From positions 119,153-183,152 of the forward strand of contig NZ_JACCBZ010000009.1 of NCBI RefSeq assembly GCF_013408825.1: a stretch of DNA of 64,000 nucleotides, written 5' to 3'. The DNA comes from Mucilaginibacter tundrae (GTDB taxonomy: Bacteria > Bacteroidota > Bacteroidia > Sphingobacteriales > Sphingobacteriaceae). Within the stretch, counting starts at the first letter, position 1. Each line of letters opens with the position of its first letter. The translations under genes and the position numbers were made by a program. Positions 45,219 to 53,983 of the stretch are shown here, one piece after another. The notes below the pieces were generated by a model, which saw nothing but the letters and a program-made list of their open reading frames with translations, ran no database searches and had not been told where the DNA came from.

Positions 45219-46479
45219 ACGCCGCATATTAGTAAGGCCTAACCAAACCTTCGGCATCCTCAATTACGATATGGATAATGCCTATCCGCAGCGAATGCTG
45301 GAACTGGTAGCAGGTTCGCCCACTGCAAAAGATTGCTGGAACAAACGAACCAAATTCATCGCCGGTAACGGTTTCGAACAACCTGATCTGGGCAAGCAGG
45401 TCATCAACCAAAATGGCTTAACACTTGCCAAACTGTTAAAAGCTGTTGCAACAGATAAAGCCTTATTTACCGGTTTCGGAATCCACGTAAACTATAACGC
45501 TAACTTCAAAATCGCGTCGATAAACTATATCAAATTCGAGGATATCCGCATGGGCGACACCGATTGTCCTGATACCACCGGTAAATTTGCCATCTACTCC
45601 GATTGGGGCCGCAAAACCTGGAAGAACATTATGCGCAACAAGATCACTTTTCTTGATGCTTATGAACCAAATCCTGAAGTCATCAAACAACAGGTAATAG
45701 ATGCCGGAGGATGGGAAAACTACAAAGGCCAGTTGTTGTATTGCAACCCTGAAATAAATGATTACCCGCTAATTGAAGCCGACAGCGTTTGGGAGGATTT
45801 TGAAACCGAAGCCGGGATTAAAATTTTTAATAACCGCGAAGTTTCAACAGGGTTTCTCCCTTCAACAATGCTATTTATGCAAAGCCGCAGGGAAGAAGCA
45901 GATAATAGCCGACCTGATAGTGAGGAACAACATTATTACAATACGCCGTCGCAACTGGAACAGGATCTGGGTGCATTTCAGGGAACAAAAAGTTCGCAAA
46001 AAATTATCGTTATCGAATACGAAGACGAAAACTCAAAACCCGAGTTTCAGCCTTATTCCATTCAAAATAATGACAAGTTATTTGAGAGCACAGAAAAATC
46101 AGTTGAAGCACGTATCATCAAAGGTTTTTCAATCCCGAAGGAGCTCATTAATTCCGAAAAAACATCAGGCCTGAGTAACGGCAGCGAGAAAAAGGAAGCG
46201 ATCAAAGAGTTCAACGATAATACTGAAGCTGACAGGCTTGAGCTTTCAGAAACTTTTGCGGATGTATTCAGTAAGTTTTACACTAATATAAACCCCTCTG
46301 GTAATTGGAATATTATCCCCGTTTCAACCAACGTAGCTGACGATAACGCCGGGATAACTGCAGGCGCAAGCATCAACCAGTTAATCCTATCTGATATTCC
46401 TGCCGAAAATAAAATAGCTGTACTGGTTTACGCCTATGGTTTTAAACAAGCTGAAGCAGAAGCAATGGTGTCCGCCTAA
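45193..46479 (+). CDS. phage portal protein
   Basis: About 428 residues from ATG 45,193 (MKTYLPQIERRILVRPNQTFG); a longer frame to 45,106 overlaps the previous gene. Features fitting the portal family: CWNKRTKFIAGNGFEQ near residue 45, an alpha/beta stem region, and IIKGFSIPKELINSEKTSGLSNGSEKKEAIKEFND near 320, typical of portals. The portal forms the head vertex ring through which DNA enters. The order portal then connector is canonical, though portal genes normally precede the capsid gene. Confidence 0.72.
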   Translation: MKTYLPQIERRILVRPNQTFGILNYDMDNAYPQRMLELVAGSPTAKDCWNKRTKFIAGNGFEQPDLGKQVINQNGLTLAKLLKAVATDKALFTGFGIHVNYNANFKIASINYIKFEDIRMGDTDCPDTTGKFAIYSDWGRKTWKNIMRNKITFLDAYEPNPEVIKQQVIDAGGWENYKGQLLYCNPEINDYPLIEADSVWEDFETEAGIKIFNNREVSTGFLPSTMLFMQSRREEADNSRPDSEEQHYYNTPSQLEQDLGAFQGTKSSQKIIVIEYEDENSKPEFQPYSIQNNDKLFESTEKSVEARIIKGFSIPKELINSEKTSGLSNGSEKKEAIKEFNDNTEADRLELSETFADVFSKFYTNINPSGNWNIIPVSTNVADDNAGITAGASINQLILSDIPAENKIAVLVYAYGFKQAEAEAMVSA

Positions 46480-46512
46480 TCTCTGGTCTTTAACATTTAA
46501 TCACTAACACTA

Positions 46513-47142
46513 ATGAATCAAATATATCTGATCGACCAGATCACATTTCAAAACTATGAAGATCTTTCTGTAAACATAAAGCCCGAACGTATAAAAGTAT
46601 TTGTTAAAAAAGCCCAGGAGCTCGACCTGAAACCTTTTTTAGGACATGCGTTATACTACGATTTCATCCAGTATTTTAATGCTGACGGCACCCTGCAGGA
46701 TAGCACACCACAGCCATACAAAGATCTACTCAACGGCTCCGAATACCTTGATCGCTATGGCCACATTGTTCTTTATGAAGGGTTGTTACCGATGTTGGTT
46801 TATTTCACCTTTGCCCGCTTTATTGAGGCTGACGCGATACATTACACTGCAACCGGCCCAATCATCAAACATCATGACAATGGTGATACATTATCACCCA
46901 CAGAAATAACCAAACTTGTGCAACAACACCGCAGCGTAGCCAATGCGCATGCCAACGAGGTTGAAAAGTTTTTATGGGATAACCGCGCTGATTTTCCACT
47001 GTGGAATTATAATGGTAAGAACCGAAGTTCTAGGCAAGCCGGCCCACGTATCCGTGGCATTGATAAAAACGATTTCAATTATCCGGGCGATAGCTTTAGT
47101 CAAAATGATGGATTTCTATCTATAACTCAATTCTTAAACTAA
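46513..47142 (+). CDS. phage head-tail connector-like protein (DUF6712-like)
   Basis: 209 residues, largely helical: MNQIYLIDQITFQNYEDLSVNIKPERIKVFVKKAQELDLKPFLG, then HIVLYEGLLPMLVYFTFARFIE and TKLVQQHRSVANAHANEVEKFLWDN. This pattern resembles DUF6712 proteins that act as head-tail adaptors in Bacteroidota phages. The stop overlaps the ATG of the following fibre gene, so both are coupled. Confidence 0.65.
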   Translation: MNQIYLIDQITFQNYEDLSVNIKPERIKVFVKKAQELDLKPFLGHALYYDFIQYFNADGTLQDSTPQPYKDLLNGSEYLDRYGHIVLYEGLLPMLVYFTFARFIEADAIHYTATGPIIKHHDNGDTLSPTEITKLVQQHRSVANAHANEVEKFLWDNRADFPLWNYNGKNRSSRQAGPRIRGIDKNDFNYPGDSFSQNDGFLSITQFLN

Positions 47143-48440
47143 TGGCAGATAAAACTATAACCCAACTTCCCGTTGCTTCTACCATTGGAATAACAGATGT
47201 TTCAGTATTAGTAAGCAATAATGTCGATTATCAGTTTGACTTTGCCTTATTACTACAATTCATCTCGTCAAACATCAGTACCGGCGCTGCCATTACTTTC
47301 GGGACGGTTATCCCACAAAACAACTCCGGTAAAAATGGCGATGTATTTTTCAGAACCGATACAACCGCATTTTATCAAAAAACAAATGGCTCGTGGGCAC
47401 AAACTTATACTCCGGCGGCGTCAACTACCTCAAGCAGCACATTACTTTATGGCGAAGGGGTTCCTGGAAGTGCTATCGGCGCTGATAACGATAGTTATAT
47501 CAACACAACAACTGGTATATTCTATTTACGAACCTCAGGCACATGGTCTCAGGTTTTCTCTATGGCAACTGGCCCACAAGGGCCACAGGGATCCGCAGGC
47601 ACAAACGGCACAAATGGCACTAACGGCAATACACTACTAAGTGGCACAACCAACCCGTCAAATACCAATGGCAATAATGGAGATTACTATATCAACCTTT
47701 CAACCTATGCATTGTTTGGCCCTAAAACATCTGGCGCCTGGGGAACGGAAATTTCATTAATCGGCGACACAGGCCCGGCTGGGTCGCAAGGCGCAATCGG
47801 ACCGCAAGGTGCCACCGGAGCAACGGGAGCAAATGGTGCAGCGGGTGCAACTGGCCCTGGTGTAGTAACCGGCGGCGCAGCAGGCCAGGTATTGTCTAAA
47901 ATTGATGCAACTGATTATAACACACAATGGATTGATCCACCGGCTATAGGCGCTCCGGCAGCAGATGGAATTTTAACCGGACTGGCATTAACCATAACAG
48001 GATCTATTTTGAGTGTTGCCGTCGGTACATGGCGTATTGACGGTATGGTTTATCAAACTACAACCAATACAAGTATCACTTTAACAACAGCCGACCCTGT
48101 AAATAACCGCATTGATCTAATCTATGCAAATACAAGCAACGCTATACTTCTTTTAGAAGGATCAGCATCAGCTAACCCGGTAAAACCATCCTTACCTCCA
48201 ACCTGTGTCGAAGTTGGTTTTGCATTAGTCAGCCCTACCGGCAGTACAACCGGCAGTGCTCCAAACGCGGATTATATTACCTCAGCAACTTTCAACAGCG
48301 TTATTGGCGATATAACAACACTCGTTACAGATGATAAGAACAATTTGGTAGAAGCGATAAACGAAGTTTCAGAAAACCTTTCATCATTAAACCAGGATAA
48401 TGTTATCCTTAAAATCTTTAAAAAATCTAATTACTCATAA
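47142..48440 (+). CDS. phage tail fibre with collagen-like repeats
   Basis: 432 residues. Two Gly-X-Y tracts (GPQGPQGSAGTNGTNGTNGN near 147-166 and GDTGPAGSQGAIGPQGATG near 208-226) are typical of trimeric phage fibres. The ends are beta-rich, and the last 30 residues (LVEAINEVSENLSSLNQDNVI) form a coiled coil. It probably mediates binding to the host surface. Downstream are two more receptor-side genes. Confidence 0.8.
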   Translation: MADKTITQLPVASTIGITDVSVLVSNNVDYQFDFALLLQFISSNISTGAAITFGTVIPQNNSGKNGDVFFRTDTTAFYQKTNGSWAQTYTPAASTTSSSTLLYGEGVPGSAIGADNDSYINTTTGIFYLRTSGTWSQVFSMATGPQGPQGSAGTNGTNGTNGNTLLSGTTNPSNTNGNNGDYYINLSTYALFGPKTSGAWGTEISLIGDTGPAGSQGAIGPQGATGATGANGAAGATGPGVVTGGAAGQVLSKIDATDYNTQWIDPPAIGAPAADGILTGLALTITGSILSVAVGTWRIDGMVYQTTTNTSITLTTADPVNNRIDLIYANTSNAILLLEGSASANPVKPSLPPTCVEVGFALVSPTGSTTGSAPNADYITSATFNSVIGDITTLVTDDKNNLVEAINEVSENLSSLNQDNVILKIFKKSNYS

Positions 48441-48443
48441 CAA

Positions 48444-48872
48444 ATGGCAGATTATAACGAAATAGTAGCCTTTACAAAAGGTGTAGGCGTAAGGCCGGTA
48501 TCCTTTTCCAGTACCGACGGGACCTCAGCAAAACAAATTTATGCCCCCGATGATCCGGCTAGCAGAATAAACTTTTTAGCCATATCCTCAACCTCTGCAA
48601 CCCAACAATATCTTGTTTTACAGATCAACAACGGCACTACAATAGCGCCATTAGGTACTATAACTGTACCATCAGGGTCAGGAACAAACGGCTCTGTTCA
48701 AATAGTATCCGGCCTAAACCGTGGCAATTTACCCTGGATACAAATAGATAGCGATGGTAATCCATTTATCGATCTTAATTTAAATATGAATATAGAAATG
48801 AGATTATTAAGTGCATTAGCATCAGGCGAAACAATTACAGTAACAACCTCTGGGGGCTCATACGCAGCATAA
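48444..48872 (+). CDS. phage tail-fibre-associated protein, 142 aa
   Basis: A beta-rich small protein, MADYNEIVAFTKGVGVRPVSFSSTDG, with APLGTITVPSGSGTNGSVQIVSGLNRG and IEMRLLSALASGETITVTTSGG. It has no catalytic motif and looks like a fibre tip or adaptor. It starts 4 bp after the fibre gene and ends 2 bp before the LamG-like gene, so the three form one translational unit. Confidence 0.6.
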   Translation: MADYNEIVAFTKGVGVRPVSFSSTDGTSAKQIYAPDDPASRINFLAISSTSATQQYLVLQINNGTTIAPLGTITVPSGSGTNGSVQIVSGLNRGNLPWIQIDSDGNPFIDLNLNMNIEMRLLSALASGETITVTTSGGSYAA

Positions 48873-48874
48873 TT

Positions 48875-49609
48875 ATGGCAAGCAGAAACGGATTAAACCC
48901 CAAAATAAGAGGCCCCAAAGGTGTAGGCTTTGGAAGGGCACTACCATCAGCCTTTGGATTTGGAAACGGCATACAGCCTCCTGGAATTAATGGAGCTAAT
49001 GGACCTGGATATTTAACTATTTCGCCACTAATAGGAACCCCCATTCCACCCAAATGGACTATTGAATTTTGGATACTTCCTCAAGCTCAAATGCCTACCT
49101 TTGAAGGCTGGATACAATACAATGATGGCTATCCAACAGGAAGCGGAGAAGGAGATGGCGAAGAGATCAGATTGCAGGGCCAACCTCCGGGCAATCGTTG
49201 GTTTCAGTTTTTAGGAACCACGGCAGGTATTTCAATGGGTATTAACATTCCTCAACAACCTATAGTGGGCATTAAAAATCACATAGTTTTTACAATTGAT
49301 ACAGTCGCTCTTTTGCTGACATGTGTGGTAAACGGTGATATTACTGAAAAAGCAATTACGGAAATCACCCTTGTTACAAATCCATACTTAGGCATTTATC
49401 AGTTATTTAACATATTCACGTTAACAACTCAAGGATTATTTGCTTCTATACTTACAGATGAATTCCGAATGTACAATGAGGCCCTGTCCGATACTGACAT
49501 CCTAATCAATTATAACAATGGAAGAGGAAACAATCCGGCAAAAACTGAAAGTTTATTTGTTTGGTATACTTTTGATAAATTTGAGATGCTCGATTTTTCA
49601 AAACTATAA
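48875..49609 (+). CDS. phage LamG-like tail protein with premature stop
   Basis: 244 residues up to TAA at 49,607. WTIEFWILPQAQMPTFEGWIQYND, then VGIKNHIVFTIDTVALLLTCVVNG and DEFRMYNEALSDTDILINYNNGRG are LamG/concanavalin-like, suggesting carbohydrate binding at the tail tip. The same frame continues past the stop for 39 codons (DGSDLRIGLRDQSGKSNHAQ...) to TAG at 49,727, and this extension fits the fold. So the TAA is probably a nonsense mutation or a sequencing error. Confidence 0.68.
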   Translation: MASRNGLNPKIRGPKGVGFGRALPSAFGFGNGIQPPGINGANGPGYLTISPLIGTPIPPKWTIEFWILPQAQMPTFEGWIQYNDGYPTGSGEGDGEEIRLQGQPPGNRWFQFLGTTAGISMGINIPQQPIVGIKNHIVFTIDTVALLLTCVVNGDITEKAITEITLVTNPYLGIYQLFNIFTLTTQGLFASILTDEFRMYNEALSDTDILINYNNGRGNNPAKTESLFVWYTFDKFEMLDFSKL

Positions 49610-49709
49610 GATGGTAGTGACCTTAGAATTGGACTTAGGGATCAAAGTGGCAAAAGTAATCATGCACAACCTATTAACCTTGAAACTGATCCGAGTTCTC
49701 CAAACTATG

Positions 49710-50846
49710 TTATAAAAACGTTTCAGTAGATTTTTTAGGAAGGAATTTATCTCTGAGCTTTAAAAATTTCTTTTCGCACAAATAATAAGATGCATTCGCA
49801 ACGGTGAGCAAAATAAATACATGCAATAATATTGATTTTGATTGAACGAACCAATAGTTGGGATTATCAAACAATTGTTGCCATATGTATAAACTGTATG
49901 ATAATATTCCAATATAAATCAATAATTTGTTTCCAAGAATTTTTGTAAATAAACTATTAGCATTTAGATTTAATATAAGTACGATACTTATTAATATTGG
50001 GAAAAATAACAATTGAGATTCCGGAATAAATATAGCTGACCCATCAGCACATATCAGTATCGCAATAACAAATATAACTATTCCTAAATAGCGAGTAAAA
50101 ACATTATCTTTTATAACAATAACGTTTTTAAACAATAAAATCGACATTAAGGAACCACATAATATATCTATACTACTCCCAAATAAATTAATTAGCGCAA
50201 AAGTAATATTGTGAATTATGTGATTGGTATAGAATACACCCAATTTTCCATATCCCAAATATTCAATTATTGGTATGAAAATTATAAGAAATATTGTGAT
50301 TTTTATATATTTATTAAGATTGTACACTAATAGTATAGGAAAAGTTAAATAAAATTGTTCTTCTACTGATAGGCTCCAAAAATGTTGTACATACCAACTC
50401 GAATTACCGCCACGGAAATTTTGAAAAAAGAATATGGCCGATAGAAAAGACAAGAAATTGATCCCTAATTTTTCATAATAATTAATAATCGATAAAATTA
50501 TTACAAACAAAAAAACTACTGGAAATATTCGTAATATACGCCTTATATAAAACTGTTTTAGACAAATATTTCCAGTTGCAATCTTTTCTTTAAGCAATAA
50601 TGTCGTTATCAAAAATCCACTTATTGAGAAGAAAACCCATACACCAATTGGACCAATGCTCTTCATAGAATCCGATGACATATAAAAATGGTAGACAATT
50701 ACCATAATAATTGCGATCCCTCTCAGTCCATCAAGTCCTGGTAAATGTGTAGGTTTTAAAATTTCTGGGACAGAAGTAATCTCGCTAAATAACTTTTTTT
50801 TGAAATCGGAAATTCCCTTTTGCATAATAATATATATATAGCCCAA
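49710..50846 (-). CDS. acyltransferase 3 family membrane protein (OafA-like), copy 1
   Basis: 378 residues, about ten membrane helices. It begins with a soluble stretch and the family signature HLPGLDGLRGIAIIMVIVYHFYM (catalytic His in YHF). FSISGFLITTLLLKEK and HFWSLSVEEQFYLTFPILLVY are further family blocks. Such enzymes add acyl groups to cell-surface sugars. It sits against the fibre genes and on the opposite strand, with a homologue next door. In a phage this suggests lysogenic conversion of surface polysaccharide (inference). Confidence 0.88.
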   Translation of the reverse strand: MGYIYIIMQKGISDFKKKLFSEITSVPEILKPTHLPGLDGLRGIAIIMVIVYHFYMSSDSMKSIGPIGVWVFFSISGFLITTLLLKEKIATGNICLKQFYIRRILRIFPVVFLFVIILSIINYYEKLGINFLSFLSAIFFFQNFRGGNSSWYVQHFWSLSVEEQFYLTFPILLVYNLNKYIKITIFLIIFIPIIEYLGYGKLGVFYTNHIIHNITFALINLFGSSIDILCGSLMSILLFKNVIVIKDNVFTRYLGIVIFVIAILICADGSAIFIPESQLLFFPILISIVLILNLNANSLFTKILGNKLLIYIGILSYSLYIWQQLFDNPNYWFVQSKSILLHVFILLTVANASYYLCEKKFLKLRDKFLPKKSTETFL

Positions 50847-50865
50847 TATTTTACTTAACGATTTG

Positions 50866-51960
50866 TTAGGTTACGATTTTATTCTTCAATTTCAAAAAAT
50901 ACTTTTCGAATAAATAATAAGATAAGTAGGCTACAATACTTAACCCAATCAAATTTAAAATAATTGAATTTGAATATTTAAATGAATGAGCCCATGGTTG
51001 ATTTTTCAAAAACAGCTGTTGCCATATATATATGCTATACGAAAGCAAACCAATTTTAACAATTATTTTATTATTAAGCAGTTTTCCCAGAAAATTAACC
51101 TGATATAAATTATTTAAAATCACAAATGAGATACATACGCTAAAAACAATTGAGGACAGAACATTATTATAAAAAAAAGTATCAAGCAAAAATGCTCCAA
51201 CTAAAAATATACAGCTGATCCAATAATCAATTTTAATGCGATCAAACTTGATGATTTGTTTAAATAATAACAGTGAAGTTAATGAGCCTATAAGTATTTC
51301 AATAGTTCCATTCCCAAAAATGTCAACTATACCAAATACTACATAATGCAGTAGCTTATTTGATTCTGTAATACTACTGTTAAAAGCTACAAATTCAGAT
51401 ATCTTAATCAATAAAATTATAGAAATAACTATAAAAACGTATTTATTCTTATACAACACAAGCAACGCCGGGAAAATAAGATAAAATTGCTCCTCTATTG
51501 ATAAAGACCAAAAATGCCCGGTATACCAGTCCTCTGAATTTTTAAATGGAATATTCTTTAAATATAGTGCCGCTGTGGTAAAGCTTCCATTTGTAATATT
51601 TAGTTTAAATATCGCATTTAATATTACTAGCGTAAATAAATATAAATAAGCTACCGGCATAATTTTTAACACACGCCGTAAATAGAAATTCTTGAGTGAA
51701 ACTGCCCCAGTTTTAACTTTTTCTTTCAATAATAGGGTTGTAATTAAAAATCCGCTTATTACAAAAAAAATATTAACACCAAAATAGCCTATAAAAAACT
51801 TAAGGTTATCGGCCCAAATCAGATGCCCTAAAACCACAATTATTATCGATATACCTCTTAGCCCATCCAATCCAGGCAGGTGTGAAGGCTGAAGTATTTC
51901 AGGAATACTAATAATCTCAGCAAACAGCTTGGTTTTAATATTACCTAACTGCTTAAACAT
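50866..51960 (-). CDS. acyltransferase 3 family membrane protein (OafA-like), copy 2
   Basis: 364 residues, homologous to the gene 19 bp downstream on the same strand. Signature HLPGLDGLRGISIIIVVLGHLIW, FVISGFLITTLLLKEK, then HFWSLSIEEQFYLIFPALLVL. Both share an N-terminal soluble lead containing EI-S-PEIL-P-HLPGLDG. Divergence between the two is substantial, so the duplication is old or the copies were acquired separately. Likely co-transcribed from a promoter near 51,970-52,060. Confidence 0.88.
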   Translation of the reverse strand: MFKQLGNIKTKLFAEIISIPEILQPSHLPGLDGLRGISIIIVVLGHLIWADNLKFFIGYFGVNIFFVISGFLITTLLLKEKVKTGAVSLKNFYLRRVLKIMPVAYLYLFTLVILNAIFKLNITNGSFTTAALYLKNIPFKNSEDWYTGHFWSLSIEEQFYLIFPALLVLYKNKYVFIVISIILLIKISEFVAFNSSITESNKLLHYVVFGIVDIFGNGTIEILIGSLTSLLLFKQIIKFDRIKIDYWISCIFLVGAFLLDTFFYNNVLSSIVFSVCISFVILNNLYQVNFLGKLLNNKIIVKIGLLSYSIYIWQQLFLKNQPWAHSFKYSNSIILNLIGLSIVAYLSYYLFEKYFLKLKNKIVT

Positions 51961-52067
51961 ATAAGGTTATCGGCTTAATAATTTGCATGCCTTCAAATAT
52001 GCAAAAGCGCAACAATATTCTCTAATTATTAACAAATAATATTAACCAACACTTTAACTAAAACAAC

Positions 52068-52292
52068 ATGAAAACATCAAATTTATACAGTATTGATTTA
52101 AAAGACCTTGCAAAAGGACTGATAGTAGCAATAGGCAGCGCGGTAGTTGCAACAATACAAACCAGCTTTCAAGCAGGGTCATTAAGCTTAAACTGGAAAC
52201 TGATTGGCACTGTGGCTTTAGGCGCTGGAATAGCTTATATCAGTAAAAACTTCTTTACTCCACCATCCATCAAAACCCCTGTAAATAATTAA
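52068..52292 (+). CDS. holin-like small membrane protein
   Basis: 74 residues with two probable membrane segments (about 16-32 and 46-62: GLIVAIGSAVVATIQ and LIGTVALGAGIAYIS) and a short polar tail. Its stop overlaps the start of the muramidase gene (ATGA-type). This layout, a small two-helix protein just before a lysozyme in a phage cassette, is that of a holin. Assignment rests on position and topology. Confidence 0.65.
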   Translation: MKTSNLYSIDLKDLAKGLIVAIGSAVVATIQTSFQAGSLSLNWKLIGTVALGAGIAYISKNFFTPPSIKTPVNN

Positions 52293-52867
52293 TGATGGCC
52301 GATTTTACCAAAGCATATAAAATAACCATCCTGGGCAATGAGGGTGGTTACAATCCCGGCATAGGTGAGAAAGAAACTTACAGAGGTATTGATCGGGGAG
52401 CCAATCCAAAGTGGAATGGTTGGCAAATTATTGATGAAATAAAAAAAGTCAATCCCAATCTAAGTACAGGGAAGATGGATGTGCTGTTATCCCAAAACAT
52501 CGCTTTACAATCTAACATTGAAAAATTTTATAAAGTTAATTATTGGGACATAGTTAATTTAGATAACGTAACTGACCAGCAACTGGCAAATAACCTGTTT
52601 GACTGCTCTGTTAATCAGGGTGAGGGCAGGGCGAGGCGATTTATGCAAATAGCGTGTAACTACGTGATCGCCTCACAAAAATCCACAATAAAACCACTAG
52701 TAGTTGACAGTCAAATCGCTCAGGCAACCTTACTTGCATTCAATTCTCTCCCACCCACAATGCTCAATGCCGAAATAAACCTTGAACGAGAAGCAAGCTA
52801 CCGCACTGATGCCGGTTATGCTGAATGGGCAAAAGTATGGGCAAAAAGATTGATACCATATACTTAA
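52292..52867 (+). CDS. phage endolysin, GH108-like muramidase
   Basis: 191 residues. ITILGNEGGYNPGIGEKETYRGIDRG has the EGGY motif of glycoside hydrolase family 108 with Glu17 as the likely catalytic acid; the C-terminal part (NLFDCSVNQGEGRARRFMQIA, VDSQIAQATLLAFN) matches the peptidoglycan-binding region of the same family. It cleaves the glycan strands of peptidoglycan at lysis. It follows a holin-like gene with a start-stop overlap. Confidence 0.88.
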   Translation: MMADFTKAYKITILGNEGGYNPGIGEKETYRGIDRGANPKWNGWQIIDEIKKVNPNLSTGKMDVLLSQNIALQSNIEKFYKVNYWDIVNLDNVTDQQLANNLFDCSVNQGEGRARRFMQIACNYVIASQKSTIKPLVVDSQIAQATLLAFNSLPPTMLNAEINLEREASYRTDAGYAEWAKVWAKRLIPYT

Positions 52868-52872
52868 ACATT

Positions 52873-53136
52873 ATGACAGCCATTGAACACCAGGAGTTAA
52901 AAGGAATCACGGTTAAAAACATAATTGTAACCGTGGTTAGTACAGCAAGCATAGTTGCATCAGTAATGACAACTTACTTCAATCTACAAAACAATATGAA
53001 CCAATTGCGCGACCGGCAAGAAACCACAGACAGAGTAAACGAAATACGCCTAAAAGTTTTAGAAAGCCAGATAAATATACTTCAGCAACAAGTTCAGGAA
53101 ATAAAATACAACAAACAATTAATAACAAAATCATGA
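52873..53136 (+). CDS. spanin-like or membrane-anchored lysis protein, 87 aa
   Basis: From ATG 52,873 (MTAIEHQELKGITVKN). One membrane helix (about residues 17-37, IIVTVVSTASIVASVMTTYF) and a long coiled coil (NNMNQLRDRQETTDRVNEIRLKVLESQINILQQQVQEI). A membrane-anchored coiled coil behind an endolysin resembles inner-membrane spanins, but no lipoprotein partner is seen. A longer frame from 52,825 overlaps the endolysin end. Its stop overlaps the next start. Confidence 0.55.
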   Translation: MTAIEHQELKGITVKNIIVTVVSTASIVASVMTTYFNLQNNMNQLRDRQETTDRVNEIRLKVLESQINILQQQVQEIKYNKQLITKS

Positions 53137-53585
53137 GTCTAACAACCTTTCTAACAAAAATATGGGCAGGAATTAAAAACCTGTTCGACGGTTTTCCATC
53201 CGAATTAAAAATTGCCGTGCACATTGGCGTTATCGTTACCGAAGCTATTAAAACCTTCGTTGACAGTCCCGAAGCCGACGTATTAACCGCTATTATTCCC
53301 GGCAGTATTGATGACGATATTAAAAACTTGCTTCGGGCAAAATTACCCGAAATCTTAGCTGAATTAAAATTAGCCGATAGTTGTGCCGGTCTTACTGATC
53401 CCGCTCAAATCACAACCTGTGCTATACAAGTTTTACAGGAATTAGATGGGGATATAAAAAGCGCTTTTCTACATAATCTTTCCATATTAATAGCCCAAGT
53501 AGCTGCGGACGGGCAACTAACATGGAGCGATGGAGTGTATATTTGGGAGTGGTATTATCAGAACGTAGATAAAGCTGCTGCTTAG
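53133..53585 (+). CDS. last phage gene, hypothetical 150 aa
   Basis: Helical soluble protein, MSLTTFLTKIWAGIKNLFDGFPSELKIAVHIGVIVTEAIKTF, ending ADGQLTWSDGVYIWEWYYQNVDK. No family recognised. It overlaps the preceding gene by 4 bp and ends 8 bp before the tRNA-Leu gene on the other strand, so it marks the right edge of the phage late module. Confidence 0.6.
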   Translation: MSLTTFLTKIWAGIKNLFDGFPSELKIAVHIGVIVTEAIKTFVDSPEADVLTAIIPGSIDDDIKNLLRAKLPEILAELKLADSCAGLTDPAQITTCAIQVLQELDGDIKSAFLHNLSILIAQVAADGQLTWSDGVYIWEWYYQNVDKAAA

Positions 53586-53592
53586 TTAGATG

Positions 53593-53676
53593 TGCCCGGA
53601 ACGAGATTCGAACTCGTACATCCTTACGAATGCCACCCCCTCAAGATGGTGCGTCTACCAATTTCGCCACCCGGGC
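53593..53676 (-). tRNA. tRNA-Leu (anticodon GAG)
   Basis: 84-nt class II tRNA. Acceptor stem GCCCGGG pairs with GCCCGG-type 3' end (CCGGGC plus A). The anticodon stem CCATC/GGTGG encloses loop TTGAGGG with GAG. A long variable arm is present and the T-arm is GTTCGAATC. No CCA is encoded. Confidence 0.9.
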
Positions 53677-53747
53677 TTTACAATACAAAGTCTTTAGTTT
53701 AAGTAACGTACACTTTAAACTAAAGACTTTTAACTTATTAAAGGATG

Positions 53748-53831
53748 TGCCCGAAGAGAGACTCGAACTCTCAAGAGACAATTCTCAACGGCTTCTGAGA
53801 CCGCAACGTTTACCAATTTCGCCATCCGGGC
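53748..53831 (-). tRNA. tRNA-Leu (anticodon CAG)
   Basis: 84-nt class II tRNA with acceptor GCCCGGA/TTCGGGC, anticodon loop CTCAGAA (CAG), long variable arm and T-loop GTTCGAGTC. It is the promoter-proximal member of a two-tRNA transcript with the Leu(GAG) gene 71 bp downstream. Confidence 0.9.
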
Positions 53832-53871
53832 ATTCAAGTATGTTTGCTTTCGGCTAAATCATACAGGGCTG

Positions 53872-53879
53872 CAAATATA
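53872..53879 (-). promoter_or_regulatory. -7 box for the tRNA-Leu pair
   Basis: On the minus strand the sequence is TATATTTG, a perfect TAnnTTTG, about 40 bp before the first tRNA. A TTTG lies 23 nt upstream of the box, slightly more than the usual spacing. Confidence 0.6.
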
Positions 53880-53983
53880 CTTTTTTCAACTAAAAAGCCT
53901 CTCAAAAAATATAATTATTGGCAATGTATTGTAACTTAATTCTTGAAGGTTTAATTTAGGAAATATCCTTTCATCCCCAAATA

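Noticed and set aside
53630..53857. ORF of 75 aa across the tRNA-Leu genes
   Set aside because: Overlaps two tRNA genes and contains the tell-tale RLELSRDN-type tRNA translation.
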